DNA from: Acanthamoeba sp. SK_2022b
Lineage: Eukaryota; Discosea; Longamoebia; Acanthamoebidae
Length of the DNA: 20,043 nucleotides
Direction: 5' to 3'
Assembly (NCBI GenBank): GCA_027943245.1
Contig: JANDJZ010001022.1
Location: 1-20,043, forward strand
This document shows positions 7,718 through 17,304 of the stretch, in pieces. The position numbers and the translations under genes are program-made. The notes beneath the pieces were generated by a model, which saw nothing but the letters and a program-made list of their open reading frames with translations, was not told where the DNA came from and did not search any database. Position 1 is the stretch's first letter. Every line of letters begins with the position of its first letter.

Positions 7718-8831
7718 TTGACGCGGCCATAAATTGTTGAAACGTTCTTGCGTTTGGTGCGTTGAATGAAGATGGAAAGAACAGACGCGAGAACTTTGGG
7801 AATTGAGGCGCTCAACGAGCGACGGCGGCGAGCCGTGAAGCTGCGGTTGAGCGGAATGAAATTGGATGACGTTGTCGCGCAGGCGGAATTGAGCAAGGGC
7901 ACGATCATCGCGGCGATGAAAGCCTACAAGGCCGGAGGGTGGCCGGCGGTGGCAGTTGGCGAGCGAGGCCGGGGAACGGGCGATGGTCGAACGCTGACGG
8001 CCGATCAGGAGGCGGCCATTCGCCGGATGATCTGCGACCGGACGCCGGATCAGATGAAGATGCCGTTTGCGTTGTGGAACCGGGCGGCAGTTGGCGAACT
8101 GATCCGGCAGCAGACGGGGCTCAAGATGCCGGTGCGGACAGTGGGCCACTACTTGAAGCGCTGGGGATTCACGCCGCAGAAGCCGATCAGGAAAGCCTAC
8201 GAGCAGCGGCCGGCGGAAGTTCAGACATGGCTGAATGAGGAATTTCCGGCGATCGCCGATCGTGCCAAGACCGAAGGCGCCGAGATTCATTGGGGCGACG
8301 AGACGGGGCTGCGTTCCGACGATGTGCGCGGACGGGGTTACGCGCCGAAGGGTCAAACACCGGTCGTGCGCATCTGCAACAAGCGCGAGAACGTTTCGTT
8401 GATCTCGACGGTCACCAACCAGGGCAAGGTTCGCTGGATGGTTTTCGATGGCGCACTCAACGCCAAGATCCTGATCGATTTCTTCAAGCGACTGATCAAG
8501 GACGCCGAGCGCAAGATCTTCCTGATTCTCGACAACCTGCGCGTTCATCACGCCAAGGTCGTGCGGGAATGGCTGGACGAGAACACCGAGCGGATCGAGG
8601 TTTTCTATCTGCCGTCGTACAGCCCAGAACTCAATCCCGACGAATGCCTCAACGCCGACCTCAAGCAAGCCGTCACAACGAAGGCTCCGCTTCGAGCCAA
8701 GGGACAACTGAAGAAGGCAACCGTCAGCCATCTGCGCAAGCTCTCAAAATCCCCGAAACGCGTCGCCGCATACTTTCACCACAAACCGGTCCGCTATGCA
8801 GCGTGAGTTCGATATTTCATGGCCGGATCAA
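7718..8831 (+). mobile_element. IS630-family insertion sequence
   Basis: The element is about 1114 bp, bounded by TA at 7716-7717 and 8832-8833, the target duplicated by IS630/Tc1-type elements. The terminal inverted repeats begin TTGA and share CGGCCAT; about 17 of the outer 24 positions match between the left end (7718 rightward) and the right end (8831 leftward). It holds one intact transposase gene. It lies just past the PepSY gene, on the backbone side of module A, and may have helped assemble the region. I cannot name the exact IS. Confidence 0.85.
7766..8806 (+). CDS. IS630-family DDE transposase
   Basis: A 346-residue transposase that cuts and rejoins the element ends at TA targets. 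An N-terminal helix-turn-helix region (about 20-60, including LDDVVAQAELSKGTI) is followed by a second winged-helix part (to about 140). The DDE catalytic domain then has Asp178 in HWGDETGL, Asp256 in LILDNLRVHH and Glu293 in SPELNPDE. The spacing between the last two is 36 residues, typical of IS630. The frame is complete and all catalytic residues are present, so the copy should be active. No strong RBS is visible before the ATG at 7766; ATG at 7772 is an alternative. Confidence 0.93.
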   Translation: MKMERTDARTLGIEALNERRRRAVKLRLSGMKLDDVVAQAELSKGTIIAAMKAYKAGGWPAVAVGERGRGTGDGRTLTADQEAAIRRMICDRTPDQMKMPFALWNRAAVGELIRQQTGLKMPVRTVGHYLKRWGFTPQKPIRKAYEQRPAEVQTWLNEEFPAIADRAKTEGAEIHWGDETGLRSDDVRGRGYAPKGQTPVVRICNKRENVSLISTVTNQGKVRWMVFDGALNAKILIDFFKRLIKDAERKIFLILDNLRVHHAKVVREWLDENTERIEVFYLPSYSPELNPDECLNADLKQAVTTKAPLRAKGQLKKATVSHLRKLSKSPKRVAAYFHHKPVRYAA

Positions 8832-8889
8832 TAATGGCATACGGGCGTAGCAGCGTAAATTGGGCTTTGGCGAAGTGCCGGGTGGGAGC

Positions 8890-8936
8890 CCCGACAAAGA
8901 AGAAGCGGACCATGCCGCGATGGGCACGATCCGCTT
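8890..8936 (-). terminator. Terminator of the DUF932 gene
   Basis: On the minus strand, just after the stop at 8942, AAGCGGA pairs with TCCGCTT (8903-8909 and 8930-8936). An inner TGCC/GGCA stem is present, and a pyrimidine run CTTCTTTGT follows. This fits a rho-independent terminator separating the backbone unit from cargo module A. Confidence 0.6.
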
Positions 8937-8941
8937 GAGGG

Positions 8942-9769
8942 TCAGGCTTTCAGCTTGCGCAGGCCTTCCGCAAGCAGCCAGAGTGCCCGGTTGAGTCGGA
9001 CGTTCTGGTCGATGCCCTGGACAGGTCGTGTGCGCTGCTGGCGCCCGTTGGCACCGCGGCCGGTCAGGCCACCTTTGACGAGGTTCTCCTGGACCCGGTT
9101 GAACGTGGACCACAGATCCGCAAGGTTGTCGTCGAAGCGACGGGGATGCAGGACCTGGTTTTCCGTGATCGGCAGGGTCTTGCCGGGCTCGTCGTACTTG
9201 AGGACCAGGGCCGACTTGGCGAAGACCTCGGCCTCGCCGTCGTCGAGCGTGATGGCGCGCATGGCGTCGCGCGAGTCCTGCACTTGCTCGAAGCCATGCA
9301 GCACCTCGTAGGCACCCTCGATCACATGGTCGGTGACGTTGCCCTTGTGGGGCACACGCACGTCGGCGAATGTGTCGCCGCACACCAGGCCGTTCTGGCA
9401 GACGAAGCGGAACATGCCCGCCAGCATCTGGTAGCTGCTGGTGCCATCGTGCGAATTGAGCAGGATGATCTCGTTGGCCTCGGCGCCGTTGATCTGGCTC
9501 GCATGGCGAAGGCGCAGCATATGCTTGGTGTAGTCGCGGCGGTCCTCCTGGCGCACGCGGGTCTGGCACACCATGAACGGCTGGAAGCCTTCCTTGCGCA
9601 GTTCGGTCAGCACAGCCGCCGTGGGAATGTAGCTGTACCGCTCGGAGCGGCTCTCGTGCGGGGTGTCCGCGAAGATGGAGGGCGCGACAGTGCGAATCTG
9701 GTCATCGGACAGCGGATGATTCGACCGCAGCACCGGGGAGCGATAAGCGAAGCGGGATGCGAGTTGCAT
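8942..9769 (-). CDS. DUF932 family protein
   Basis: A 275-residue soluble protein of the DUF932 family, found on plasmids, phages and ICEs, where its role is unestablished. The start MQLASRFAYRSPVL is chosen because AAGGAG lies seven bases before the ATG at 9769; an upstream in-frame ATG lacks such a site. Family-like segments include HMLRLRHAS, EIILLNSHDG and FVCQNGLVCGD. The C-terminus ends LRKLKA. The gene follows DUF3275 on the same strand with about 90 nt between them, holding its own hairpin leader. No damage is seen. It may take part in element DNA processing or maintenance, but that is inference from location. Confidence 0.9.
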   Translation of the reverse strand: MQLASRFAYRSPVLRSNHPLSDDQIRTVAPSIFADTPHESRSERYSYIPTAAVLTELRKEGFQPFMVCQTRVRQEDRRDYTKHMLRLRHASQINGAEANEIILLNSHDGTSSYQMLAGMFRFVCQNGLVCGDTFADVRVPHKGNVTDHVIEGAYEVLHGFEQVQDSRDAMRAITLDDGEAEVFAKSALVLKYDEPGKTLPITENQVLHPRRFDDNLADLWSTFNRVQENLVKGGLTGRGANGRQQRTRPVQGIDQNVRLNRALWLLAEGLRKLKA

Positions 9770-9807
9770 GACGATCTCCTTGGATAAGAGACCGGAGCCC
9801 CGCCCCA

Positions 9808-9824
9808 CCGGGGAGGAACCCCGG
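9808..9824 (-). promoter_or_regulatory. Leader hairpin of the DUF932 gene
   Basis: A perfect 6-bp stem CCGGGG/CCCCGG with loop TTCCT (gene sense) lies 39 nt before the ATG at 9769. It belongs to the set of G4/C4 hairpins in front of each backbone gene. Confidence 0.6.
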
Positions 9825-9859
9825 CGGGTGGTGAAACGCCGCTGGCGCGGCGGTTGGAA

Positions 9860-10470
9860 TCAGGCCTTGGCGAGATGCCAGTCCTGGGACAGGGGAGCGA
9901 ACTCGTAGCCCAACGTACCGAGACGGTCGCGCTGCTGACGCAGGACGCGGCGATCGACGGTGGCGTCGAGCTTGACGACCTCGCCCAGCGGCCAGAGCGC
10001 GCCGAACAGCGCCGCGTCGTCCGCCTCGGCCGAGGCCTCGGGGGATGCGGCGGCCGGCTCGCTGCCGAACGGCGTGGTATCGACCAGCGGATCGCGCGGG
10101 CTTCGAGGCTTCGCCTTCGGTTTGGCCTGGGGCACTGCCGGCGCGGGAGCCTGCGCTTCCTCGTCGATCGGATCGACTTCCTGTGGACTCAGCCGGCGGG
10201 CTTCGTCACGGCTCAGGGCGTCGATGTTGGACAAGGTCATCCCGCCCAGGAGGGCGCGGATCTCGATGACCATGCGGCCGTTGGCGTTGTACGTGGAGGG
10301 ACGGATTTCGGCGATGACGAAATCGCCCTCGTACTTGCCTTCGGTGTACTGATCGAGCTCGGCGTTCTTCACGACGAACTCGCCGATGGAGGTCGCAAGG
10401 CGGCCGACGTTGAAGTCGCCGTTCCTGCCGTGGATGGTCTTGATGGCCAATTGGCCTGGGAGGTGATCAT
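9860..10470 (-). CDS. DUF3275 family ICE protein, start codon out of frame
   Basis: The body (LAIKTIHGRNGDFNVGRL ... DATVDRRVLRQQRDRL ... QDWHLAKA) is a DUF3275 protein of PAGI-2-type ICEs, about 203 residues, with a conserved N-terminal domain, a Pro/Ala-rich linker and a conserved C-terminal segment. An ATG with AGGAG eight bases upstream sits at 10470 and begins M-I-T, as family members do. The conserved L-P-G-Q-L-A-I that should follow is shifted by one base. The span is 611 nt, one short of a multiple of three, which fits one missing C near 10462-10464. No in-frame ATG lies upstream. Either the gene is inactivated, it uses a weak non-ATG start, or the base is a sequencing error. Function is unknown. 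Confidence 0.8.
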
Positions 10471-10499
10471 GAAAGGTGCTCCTGCTGATGATGAGAGGG

Positions 10500-10522
10500 A
10501 AGGCCCCAGGGAACGGGGCCTT
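10500..10522 (-). promoter_or_regulatory. Hairpin between DUF3577 and DUF3275 genes
   Basis: A perfect 8-bp stem AAGGCCCC/GGGGCCTT with a 7-base loop containing GTTC lies just after the DUF3577 stop and 30 nt before the DUF3275 ATG. A pyrimidine-rich tail (TTCCCTCTC) follows it. It could be a weak terminator or attenuator, or the leader hairpin of DUF3275. Its position matches the leaders of the other backbone genes. Confidence 0.55.
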
Positions 10523-10527
10523 GCGGA

Positions 10528-11079
10528 TCAGAACGACTCGGCAGCGGCCAATGCGGGGGCATCGGCAGAGTCGTCGGCAGCATCGGCGACGGGCTTGGAA
10601 GGCTCCGGTGCCGAGGCATGCTGCGCGGCGGGCACGTCGGACGTCACAGGGACTTCCGGGTCGCGCCCGTCGGTCTCGGTCGGCCTGGGTTCGGCCTTGT
10701 AGACGAGCTTGCCGTCGACCTTGATCCAACTGACGAACAGCAGGCGGGCCTTGAGGCTCACACCCTGCTCGCCGGCACGCTTCCCCTTGGAATAGGTGAA
10801 GGTGTCGGTCCACAGGTCGCCCAGGCGGAAGCCGATCATCACTTTCTTCTCCGCCTCGACGGCATCGATGCAGCGACGAACCAGGTGCTGCGCTTCCGAA
10901 CCCGATACGCGCGTGTCGAAACGCACATACGAGACGTCGTCGCTGGGACCGTTCAGAGCCGCGATGTCGCAGGCCAGGAACGCATCGCCTTTCTTGGGCT
11001 TCACTTCGCGGATGCGATTGAGGTACCCGAGGCCGGTGATGTGCAGATCGAAATAGGACTTTTCGGTGGAAGTGGTCAT
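10528..11079 (-). CDS. DUF3577 / STY4534-family ICE protein
   Basis: A 183-residue protein that I recognise as the STY4534 family (DUF3577), described in annotations as an ICE replication protein. Its biochemistry is not settled. It begins MTTSTEKSYFDLHITGLGYL with AGGAG before the ATG at 11079; longer in-frame starts lack this site. The conserved domain spans about residues 1-135 (KKGDAFLACDIAALNG, VMIGFRLGDLWTDTF, GVSLKARLLFVSWIKVDGK). The tail is an acidic, Ala/Pro-rich low-complexity extension that resembles single-strand-binding-protein tails in composition only. It is the first gene of the three-gene backbone run and adjoins the metal-resistance cargo on its upstream side. Confidence 0.9.
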   Translation of the reverse strand: MTTSTEKSYFDLHITGLGYLNRIREVKPKKGDAFLACDIAALNGPSDDVSYVRFDTRVSGSEAQHLVRRCIDAVEAEKKVMIGFRLGDLWTDTFTYSKGKRAGEQGVSLKARLLFVSWIKVDGKLVYKAEPRPTETDGRDPEVPVTSDVPAAQHASAPEPSKPVADAADDSADAPALAAAESF

Positions 11080-11120
11080 GGTGAATCTCCTGAAGGACAA
11101 GGTTGCGGAGACACACCCGA

Positions 11121-11154
11121 CCCAGGCGGGGAAGGTGTGGAACCCCCGCGTGGG
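11121..11154 (-). promoter_or_regulatory. Leader hairpin of the DUF3577 gene
   Basis: GCGGGG pairs with CCCCGC (11126-11131 and 11144-11149), extended by outer CCCA/TGGG across a single mismatch, with a 12-base loop beginning GTTCC in gene sense. Its near edge is 47 nt before the ATG at 11079, in line with the other backbone leaders. Confidence 0.6.
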
Positions 11155-11254
11155 TTGATGGAACAGCTTCGTGGCATCGCCATCGAGAACCGATGGGCGT
11201 TCGCGCATGGATGCCGGTGCGAACTGGAGTGATCAACGCGGTCGGAACCGCATC

Positions 11255-11312
11255 GCAGCCTTGAAGATCGTGGCTGCCTGGGCATGTCGCTGACGGACGT
11301 CAGCGGAACATG
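11255..11312 (-). ncRNA. Two-hairpin leader element, copy 2
   Basis: Stem 1 is GCAGCC (11255-11260) with GGCTGC (11272-11277) around an 11-base loop TTGAAGATCGT. A linker CTGGGCATG follows, then stem 2 is CGCTGAC-GGAC-GTCAGCG (11288-11305). Relative to copy 1 (577-632), stem 1 changes T-A to C-G with both partners altered. Stem 2 has a largely different sequence but is still perfectly paired. It lies about 175 nt before the DUF3577 ATG. Confidence 0.5.
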
Positions 11313-11435
11313 GCCGGAAGCGTGGCACGAAGAAAGCGACGGGCCGAGCGGATATCGGCATTCGCCAATGCCCGCATTGGTGGGGCCTCAGTGACGATGC
11401 GCGCCTGAGCGAAGTGCCTTCGACACGCGCTCCTG

Positions 11436-11460
11436 ATACCATACCCCCCTATGCCATACT
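11436..11460 (+). promoter_or_regulatory. RcnR/DmeR-type operator
   Basis: ATACCATA-CCCCCC-TATGCCATAC places a six-C tract (11444-11449) between AT-rich inverted arms. This is the layout recognised by G-tract-binding RcnR, FrmR and DmeR repressors. It ends 13 nt before the regulator's GTG start, so it should control the whole metal operon. Promoter hexamers are not clear. Confidence 0.65.
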
Positions 11461-11473
11461 CCGAGAGCGCGCC

Positions 11474-11752
11474 GTGAGCCACACCATCCGCGAAAAATCC
11501 AAGTTGCTGGGCCGCGTGCGCCGCATACGCGGCCAGGTGGAGGCGCTGGAACGCGCGCTGGACGCCGAAAAAGGGTGCGCCGAAGTCCTGCACCAGATCG
11601 CCGCGGTGCGGGGGGCCATCAATGGACTGATGACAGAAGTCCTGGAGGAGCACGTTCGCACGCATATCGCCGACCCGTCGATCAGCAGCGACGCCGAGCG
11701 AACGCAGGGGGCCAAAGAATTGATCGACGTACTGCGCGCCTACATCAAGTGA
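11474..11752 (+). CDS. dmeR: RcnR/DmeR-type Ni/Co-responsive repressor (CsoR/RcnR family)
   Basis: A 92-residue all-helical repressor that would release its operator when it binds cobalt or nickel. The GTG at 11474 is chosen because it gives the conserved SHTIREKSKLLGRVRRIRGQ start. It places His3, Cys35, His60 and His64 exactly where RcnR uses them as metal ligands. GAGAG upstream is a plausible RBS. The body contains EVLHQIAAVRGAINGLMTEV, typical of the family. It lies eight bases before a DmeF-type exporter gene, the usual dmeRF pairing. The formaldehyde sensor FrmR is less likely given the ligand set and neighbour. The symbol is assigned by context. Confidence 0.88.
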   Translation: MSHTIREKSKLLGRVRRIRGQVEALERALDAEKGCAEVLHQIAAVRGAINGLMTEVLEEHVRTHIADPSISSDAERTQGAKELIDVLRAYIK

Positions 11753-11760
11753 GAACCGCC

Positions 11761-12747
11761 ATGCATACCGAAAACCTGTCCAACTGGATGCACGGCCACG
11801 TCTTCGATACCGGTAACGACGCCGCCGAGCGCAGCACGCGGGTGGTGATGTGGATCACGGCCGTGATGATGGTGGTCGAGATCGCTGCGGGCTGGTGGTT
11901 CAACTCGATGGCTCTGCTGGCCGACGGCTGGCACATGAGTTCCCACGCCGTCGCGATCGGTCTGTCCGCGATGGCCTATGCCACCGCCCGGCGCTATGCG
12001 AAGGACCCGCGCTTCGCATTCGGTACCTGGAAAATCGAAATCCTGGGGGGCTTCGCCAGCGCCATCTTCCTACTGGGCGGGGCCGTGATGATGGTGGTGG
12101 GCTCGGTGGAGCGGATCGTCTCGCCGCAGCCCATCCAGTACCAGGAAGCGATTGTGATCGCCGTCCTCGGGTTGGCGGTGAATGTCATTTGCGCATTGAT
12201 TCTCGGCAAGGCGCACCATCATGACCATGGTCATTCTCATGGGCACGATCATGGCCATGTGCATCACCACGGCGACCATCACGATCTCAACCTGAAGTCG
12301 GCCTACCTGCACGTCATCGCCGACGCCGCCACATCGGTCCTCGCCATCGTGGCCCTGGTCGGTGGGTGGATCTACGGCTGGTCCTGGCTGGACCCGGTCA
12401 TGGGCATCGTCGGTGCCGTGTTGGTTGCCGTCTGGGCCAAGGGTCTCATCACCGATACGGGCAAGGTGCTGCTCGACCGCGAGATGGATCACCCCGTGGT
12501 CGATGAGATTCGGGAGGTGGTGGAAACCGGGCCGGACGCCGGTGACGCGCGAATCACCGACCTGCACGTCTGGCGCGTGGGCAAGCAGGTCTATTCGTGC
12601 GCCCTGACCGTGGTGACCCACGACAGCGCGCTGACGCCGGACGTCGTGCGTGAGCGCCTGTCGGTGCACGAGGAGATCGTCCATTCGACCATCGAGATCC
12701 ACCACTGTCCCGATGCGCCGACAGATGCAGTCCGGGCGACGACATGA
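11761..12747 (+). CDS. dmeF: DmeF-type CDF cation efflux protein
   Basis: A 328-residue inner-membrane antiporter that would export Co2+ and/or Ni2+ (perhaps Zn2+) from the cytoplasm in exchange for protons. It shows six helices. TM2 carries LLADGWHMSSHA (Asp55, His58, His62) and TM5 carries HVIADAATS (His184, Asp188), the CDF metal-site positions. A His-rich loop at about 152-174 (AHHHDHGHSHGHDHGHVHHH) lies between TM4 and TM5. The C-terminal cytoplasmic domain includes DLHVWRVGKQVYSCAL and ends near TIEIHHCPD. The N-terminus NWMHGHVFDTGN is typical of DmeF. It follows the dmeR-like gene at eight bases and overlaps the next gene by ATGA (12744-12747). Confidence 0.9.
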   Translation: MHTENLSNWMHGHVFDTGNDAAERSTRVVMWITAVMMVVEIAAGWWFNSMALLADGWHMSSHAVAIGLSAMAYATARRYAKDPRFAFGTWKIEILGGFASAIFLLGGAVMMVVGSVERIVSPQPIQYQEAIVIAVLGLAVNVICALILGKAHHHDHGHSHGHDHGHVHHHGDHHDLNLKSAYLHVIADAATSVLAIVALVGGWIYGWSWLDPVMGIVGAVLVAVWAKGLITDTGKVLLDREMDHPVVDEIREVVETGPDAGDARITDLHVWRVGKQVYSCALTVVTHDSALTPDVVRERLSVHEEIVHSTIEIHHCPDAPTDAVRATT

Positions 12748-14975
12748 AGACCGTGACAGAAAACATCACCAACAATGACAACTCGGTCCAGGGGAACGGG
12801 TGGCTGAACCGCACCGTCGCCGGCGCCGGGATCACCAGCGCGCTCGGCGATTTCTGCTACGAGACCACCACCGTGATCCTGCCCGGCTTCCTGGCCGTGC
12901 TGGGCATTCCGGCCGCCGCGCTGGGCATCATCGAGGGCATTGCGGATGCGGTGGCGAGCTTCACCAAGATGGTGTCGGGGTACATCGCCGACAAACTGGG
13001 CCACCGCAAGCTTCTGGTGCTGGTCGGTTACGGGCTCACCCCGCTGGGCCAGGCCCTGATCGCCCTGGCCGCGGGCTGGCCGCTGATCCTGCTCGGGCGC
13101 ATGGTGTCCTGGTTCGGCAAGGGCCTGCGCGGCCCGTTACGCGACGCCATCGTGATCCAGGCGGTCAGCCCCGCGACGCGCGGGCGCGCCTTCGGTTTTC
13201 ATCGCGCGGCGGACACCGTCGGCGCAGTGTTCGGCCCGCTGTTGGGCGTGGTCTTGCTGGGGCTCGCTCAGGGCTGGCACTGGAGCGACGACGCCGGCCC
13301 CTTCCGCTTCGTGCTGTGGCTCTCGCTCATTCCCGGCCTGCTGGCGCTGCTGGCCTTCCTCGCATTGGTGCAGGACCCGCAGCATTCGCCGAATCCGGCG
13401 CTCAAGTTCTTCGGCTCGCTGCGCGGGCTGCCGTCCCGGTTCAAGCGCTATCTCGGCGCTGTCGGACTGTTCGGCGTCGGTGATTTCTCCCACACCTTGT
13501 TGATCCTCGCCGCCACCACGCTGCTCACCCCGTCGATGGGCGTGGTGCAGGCCGCGCAGGTGGCCGGGCTGCTCTATGTGTGGCGCAATGTCGTGCAAGT
13601 GGCCGCGTCGTGGCCGGTGGGTTGGCTCGCCGATCGCGTCGGCCACCTGCCCGTGCTGGTGGCGGGCTACGGCCTGGGTGTTGCCACGGCGGTGCTGACC
13701 GCGCTGGCCTTCTGGTCTGACCTCGACAGCGTGGCGCTGCTCGCCGGAATCTTCTGCATCGCCGGTCTGTATGTCGCCGTGCAGGAGGCGCTGGAATCCA
13801 CCGTGACTGCCGAAATGGTGCCGGCCGAGACCATGACCATGAGCATGGGCGCGCTGGGCACCGTCAACGGCACGGCCAAGTTTCTCTCCAGCGCCACGGT
13901 CGGCGTGGTGTGGACGGCGGTCTCGCCGGTGTTGGCGTTTGCCTTGGCGGCCACCTTCATGCTGGCCGGCACGCTCGCCATCCTGCGGAGTGCGCGACTG
14001 ATGGACCGACTGACCCTCGAACGCCGCCAGGTCTGGATCTACCTTGCCGCCATCGCAGGCGGCCTGGTGCTGGGCACCGTTGCGCCCGGATCGGGCCGCG
14101 CTTCGGTGTCTTGTTGTGGTCGGTGCCGGCCGCGCTGCTCTACACGACCTTCGTGCAGGTGCCGTTGCTCCATGTACGCGACGCTTCCGGGACCGGCGCT
14201 TCGTGCTGGCCATCCTGCTCGAGGAACACGTGCTGATCCGCTGGTGCTGTGGCTGGCACTCCAGTGGCTGCCGGGCGACCCGGCCCTGCGCCTCGGCGTG
14301 CTGCTGGTCTTGTTGGTGCCGTGCACTGACTGGTTCATCACCTTCACCCAACTCGGCCGCGGCACGCCGGCACGAGCCATCGCCGTCACGCCGCTCAATC
14401 TGCTGGCACAGCTGTTGCTGTTGCCGGTCTACCTCTGGCTGATGCTGCCGGTGGCCGATTTCAGCGCGGCGCTGAAGACCGAAGAGATGCTGCCCGCTGC
14501 ACTCGCGCTGATCGGGCTGCCCCTCGTGGCCGCCGCGCTCAGCGAACGCTGGGTCGAGGCGCGGACAGAGCGGGCCATCTGGCGCGAGCGACTCGGCTGG
14601 TGGCCGGTGCCCTTGCTGGCGGTAGTGGTGTTCCTGATCGCCGGTGCGCAGGTCGGTACGGTGCTCGATGCCGGGCCCGTGCTGCTGATGGTGCTGCCGG
14701 TGTTCGTCGGCTTCCTGCTGGTTGCCGCGCTGCTGGCGCGCGGTCTCACCCGGTGGTTGCGGCTGCCGATGGACACCGGCCGCACGCTGGCCTTCAGCTT
14801 CGGCACCCGCAATTCCTTCGTCGTGCTGCCGTTCGCGCTGGCCTTGCCTGCCGGCTGGGACACCACCGTGGTGGTGATCGTGTTCCAGTCGTTGGTGGAG
14901 CTGTTCGGGATGGTGTTCTACCTCTGGTGGCTGCCGCGTCATCTGTTCCGGGAACCGATGAAGGCTGGGGCATGA
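12744..14975 (+). CDS. MFS transporter joined to an ACR3/SBF-like transporter, with internal frame disruptions
   Basis: A single open frame of 743 codons. Residues 1 to about 419 are an intact major-facilitator transporter with motif A copies GYIADKLGHRK (79-89) and WLADRVGH. From Met420 (14001) the sequence matches the bile-acid:sodium symporter/ACR3-like 'arsenic resistance' family: ERRQVWIYLAAIAGG, then LVLLVPCTDWFITFTQLGRG, then AFSFGTRNSFVVLPFALALP. Between about 14090 and 14238 the expected protein lies in the two other frames (PRFGVLLWSVPAALLYTTF, then RDRRFVLAILLEEHVL), so residues about 450-498 are out-of-frame sequence. Three one-base losses explain this and restore the frame. The second part may once have been a separate gene starting at 14001. 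Substrates are unproven; oxyanion export is a guess. Confidence 0.8.
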   Translation: MKTVTENITNNDNSVQGNGWLNRTVAGAGITSALGDFCYETTTVILPGFLAVLGIPAAALGIIEGIADAVASFTKMVSGYIADKLGHRKLLVLVGYGLTPLGQALIALAAGWPLILLGRMVSWFGKGLRGPLRDAIVIQAVSPATRGRAFGFHRAADTVGAVFGPLLGVVLLGLAQGWHWSDDAGPFRFVLWLSLIPGLLALLAFLALVQDPQHSPNPALKFFGSLRGLPSRFKRYLGAVGLFGVGDFSHTLLILAATTLLTPSMGVVQAAQVAGLLYVWRNVVQVAASWPVGWLADRVGHLPVLVAGYGLGVATAVLTALAFWSDLDSVALLAGIFCIAGLYVAVQEALESTVTAEMVPAETMTMSMGALGTVNGTAKFLSSATVGVVWTAVSPVLAFALAATFMLAGTLAILRSARLMDRLTLERRQVWIYLAAIAGGLVLGTVAPGSGRASVSCCGRCRPRCSTRPSCRCRCSMYATLPGPALRAGHPARGTRADPLVLWLALQWLPGDPALRLGVLLVLLVPCTDWFITFTQLGRGTPARAIAVTPLNLLAQLLLLPVYLWLMLPVADFSAALKTEEMLPAALALIGLPLVAAALSERWVEARTERAIWRERLGWWPVPLLAVVVFLIAGAQVGTVLDAGPVLLMVLPVFVGFLLVAALLARGLTRWLRLPMDTGRTLAFSFGTRNSFVVLPFALALPAGWDTTVVVIVFQSLVELFGMVFYLWWLPRHLFREPMKAGA

Positions 14976-15109
14976 GCAGGTCAAAGCGATATCGTGCTTC
15001 CAAGTGGGACCACCTCAAGGCGCTGTCGCTGAGCGAGGCCATTGCCCGTCCCATCGGGGTGCCGGTCGCAAGTGAAGAAAAGGGCGAAACCGCGTCCCAG
15101 GAGGCTTGA
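14972..15109 (+). CDS. Small hypothetical protein (45 aa)
   Basis: A short ORF begins at an ATG overlapping the previous stop (ATGA) and ends one base before the next gene's ATG. It encodes a basic N-terminus (MSRSKRYRASKWDHLKALSL) and an acidic tail. There is no membrane helix or known domain. Tight spacing on both sides in a coupled operon is the main support. I do not recognise it. Confidence 0.5.
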   Translation: MSRSKRYRASKWDHLKALSLSEAIARPIGVPVASEEKGETASQEA

Positions 15110-15110
15110 C

Positions 15111-17304
<2,194 letters not shown>

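Larger units (their letters stand above)
11080..11435. other. Untranslated leader between DUF3577 and the metal cargo
   Basis: No coding gene is supported here. The stretch holds the DUF3577 leader hairpin (11121-11154), the second two-hairpin element (11255-11312) and a perfect 7-bp inverted repeat CCAATGC-CC-GCATTGG (11365-11380) without a T-run. The backbone/cargo junction probably lies between about 11315 and 11435. Confidence 0.6.

Noticed and set aside
11451..11477. ATG at 11451 as an alternative regulator start
   Set aside because: It is out of frame with the repressor and opens only an 8-codon ORF overlapping the operator.
12220..12290. Short repeats of CAT/CAC in dmeF as a possible CRISPR or tandem repeat
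   Set aside because: It is the codon repetition of the His-rich loop in a CDF protein, without spacers.
13137..14984. A 615-codon minus-strand open frame
   Set aside because: His/Gln/Arg-rich composition opposite the MFS/SBF gene; typical antisense shadow.
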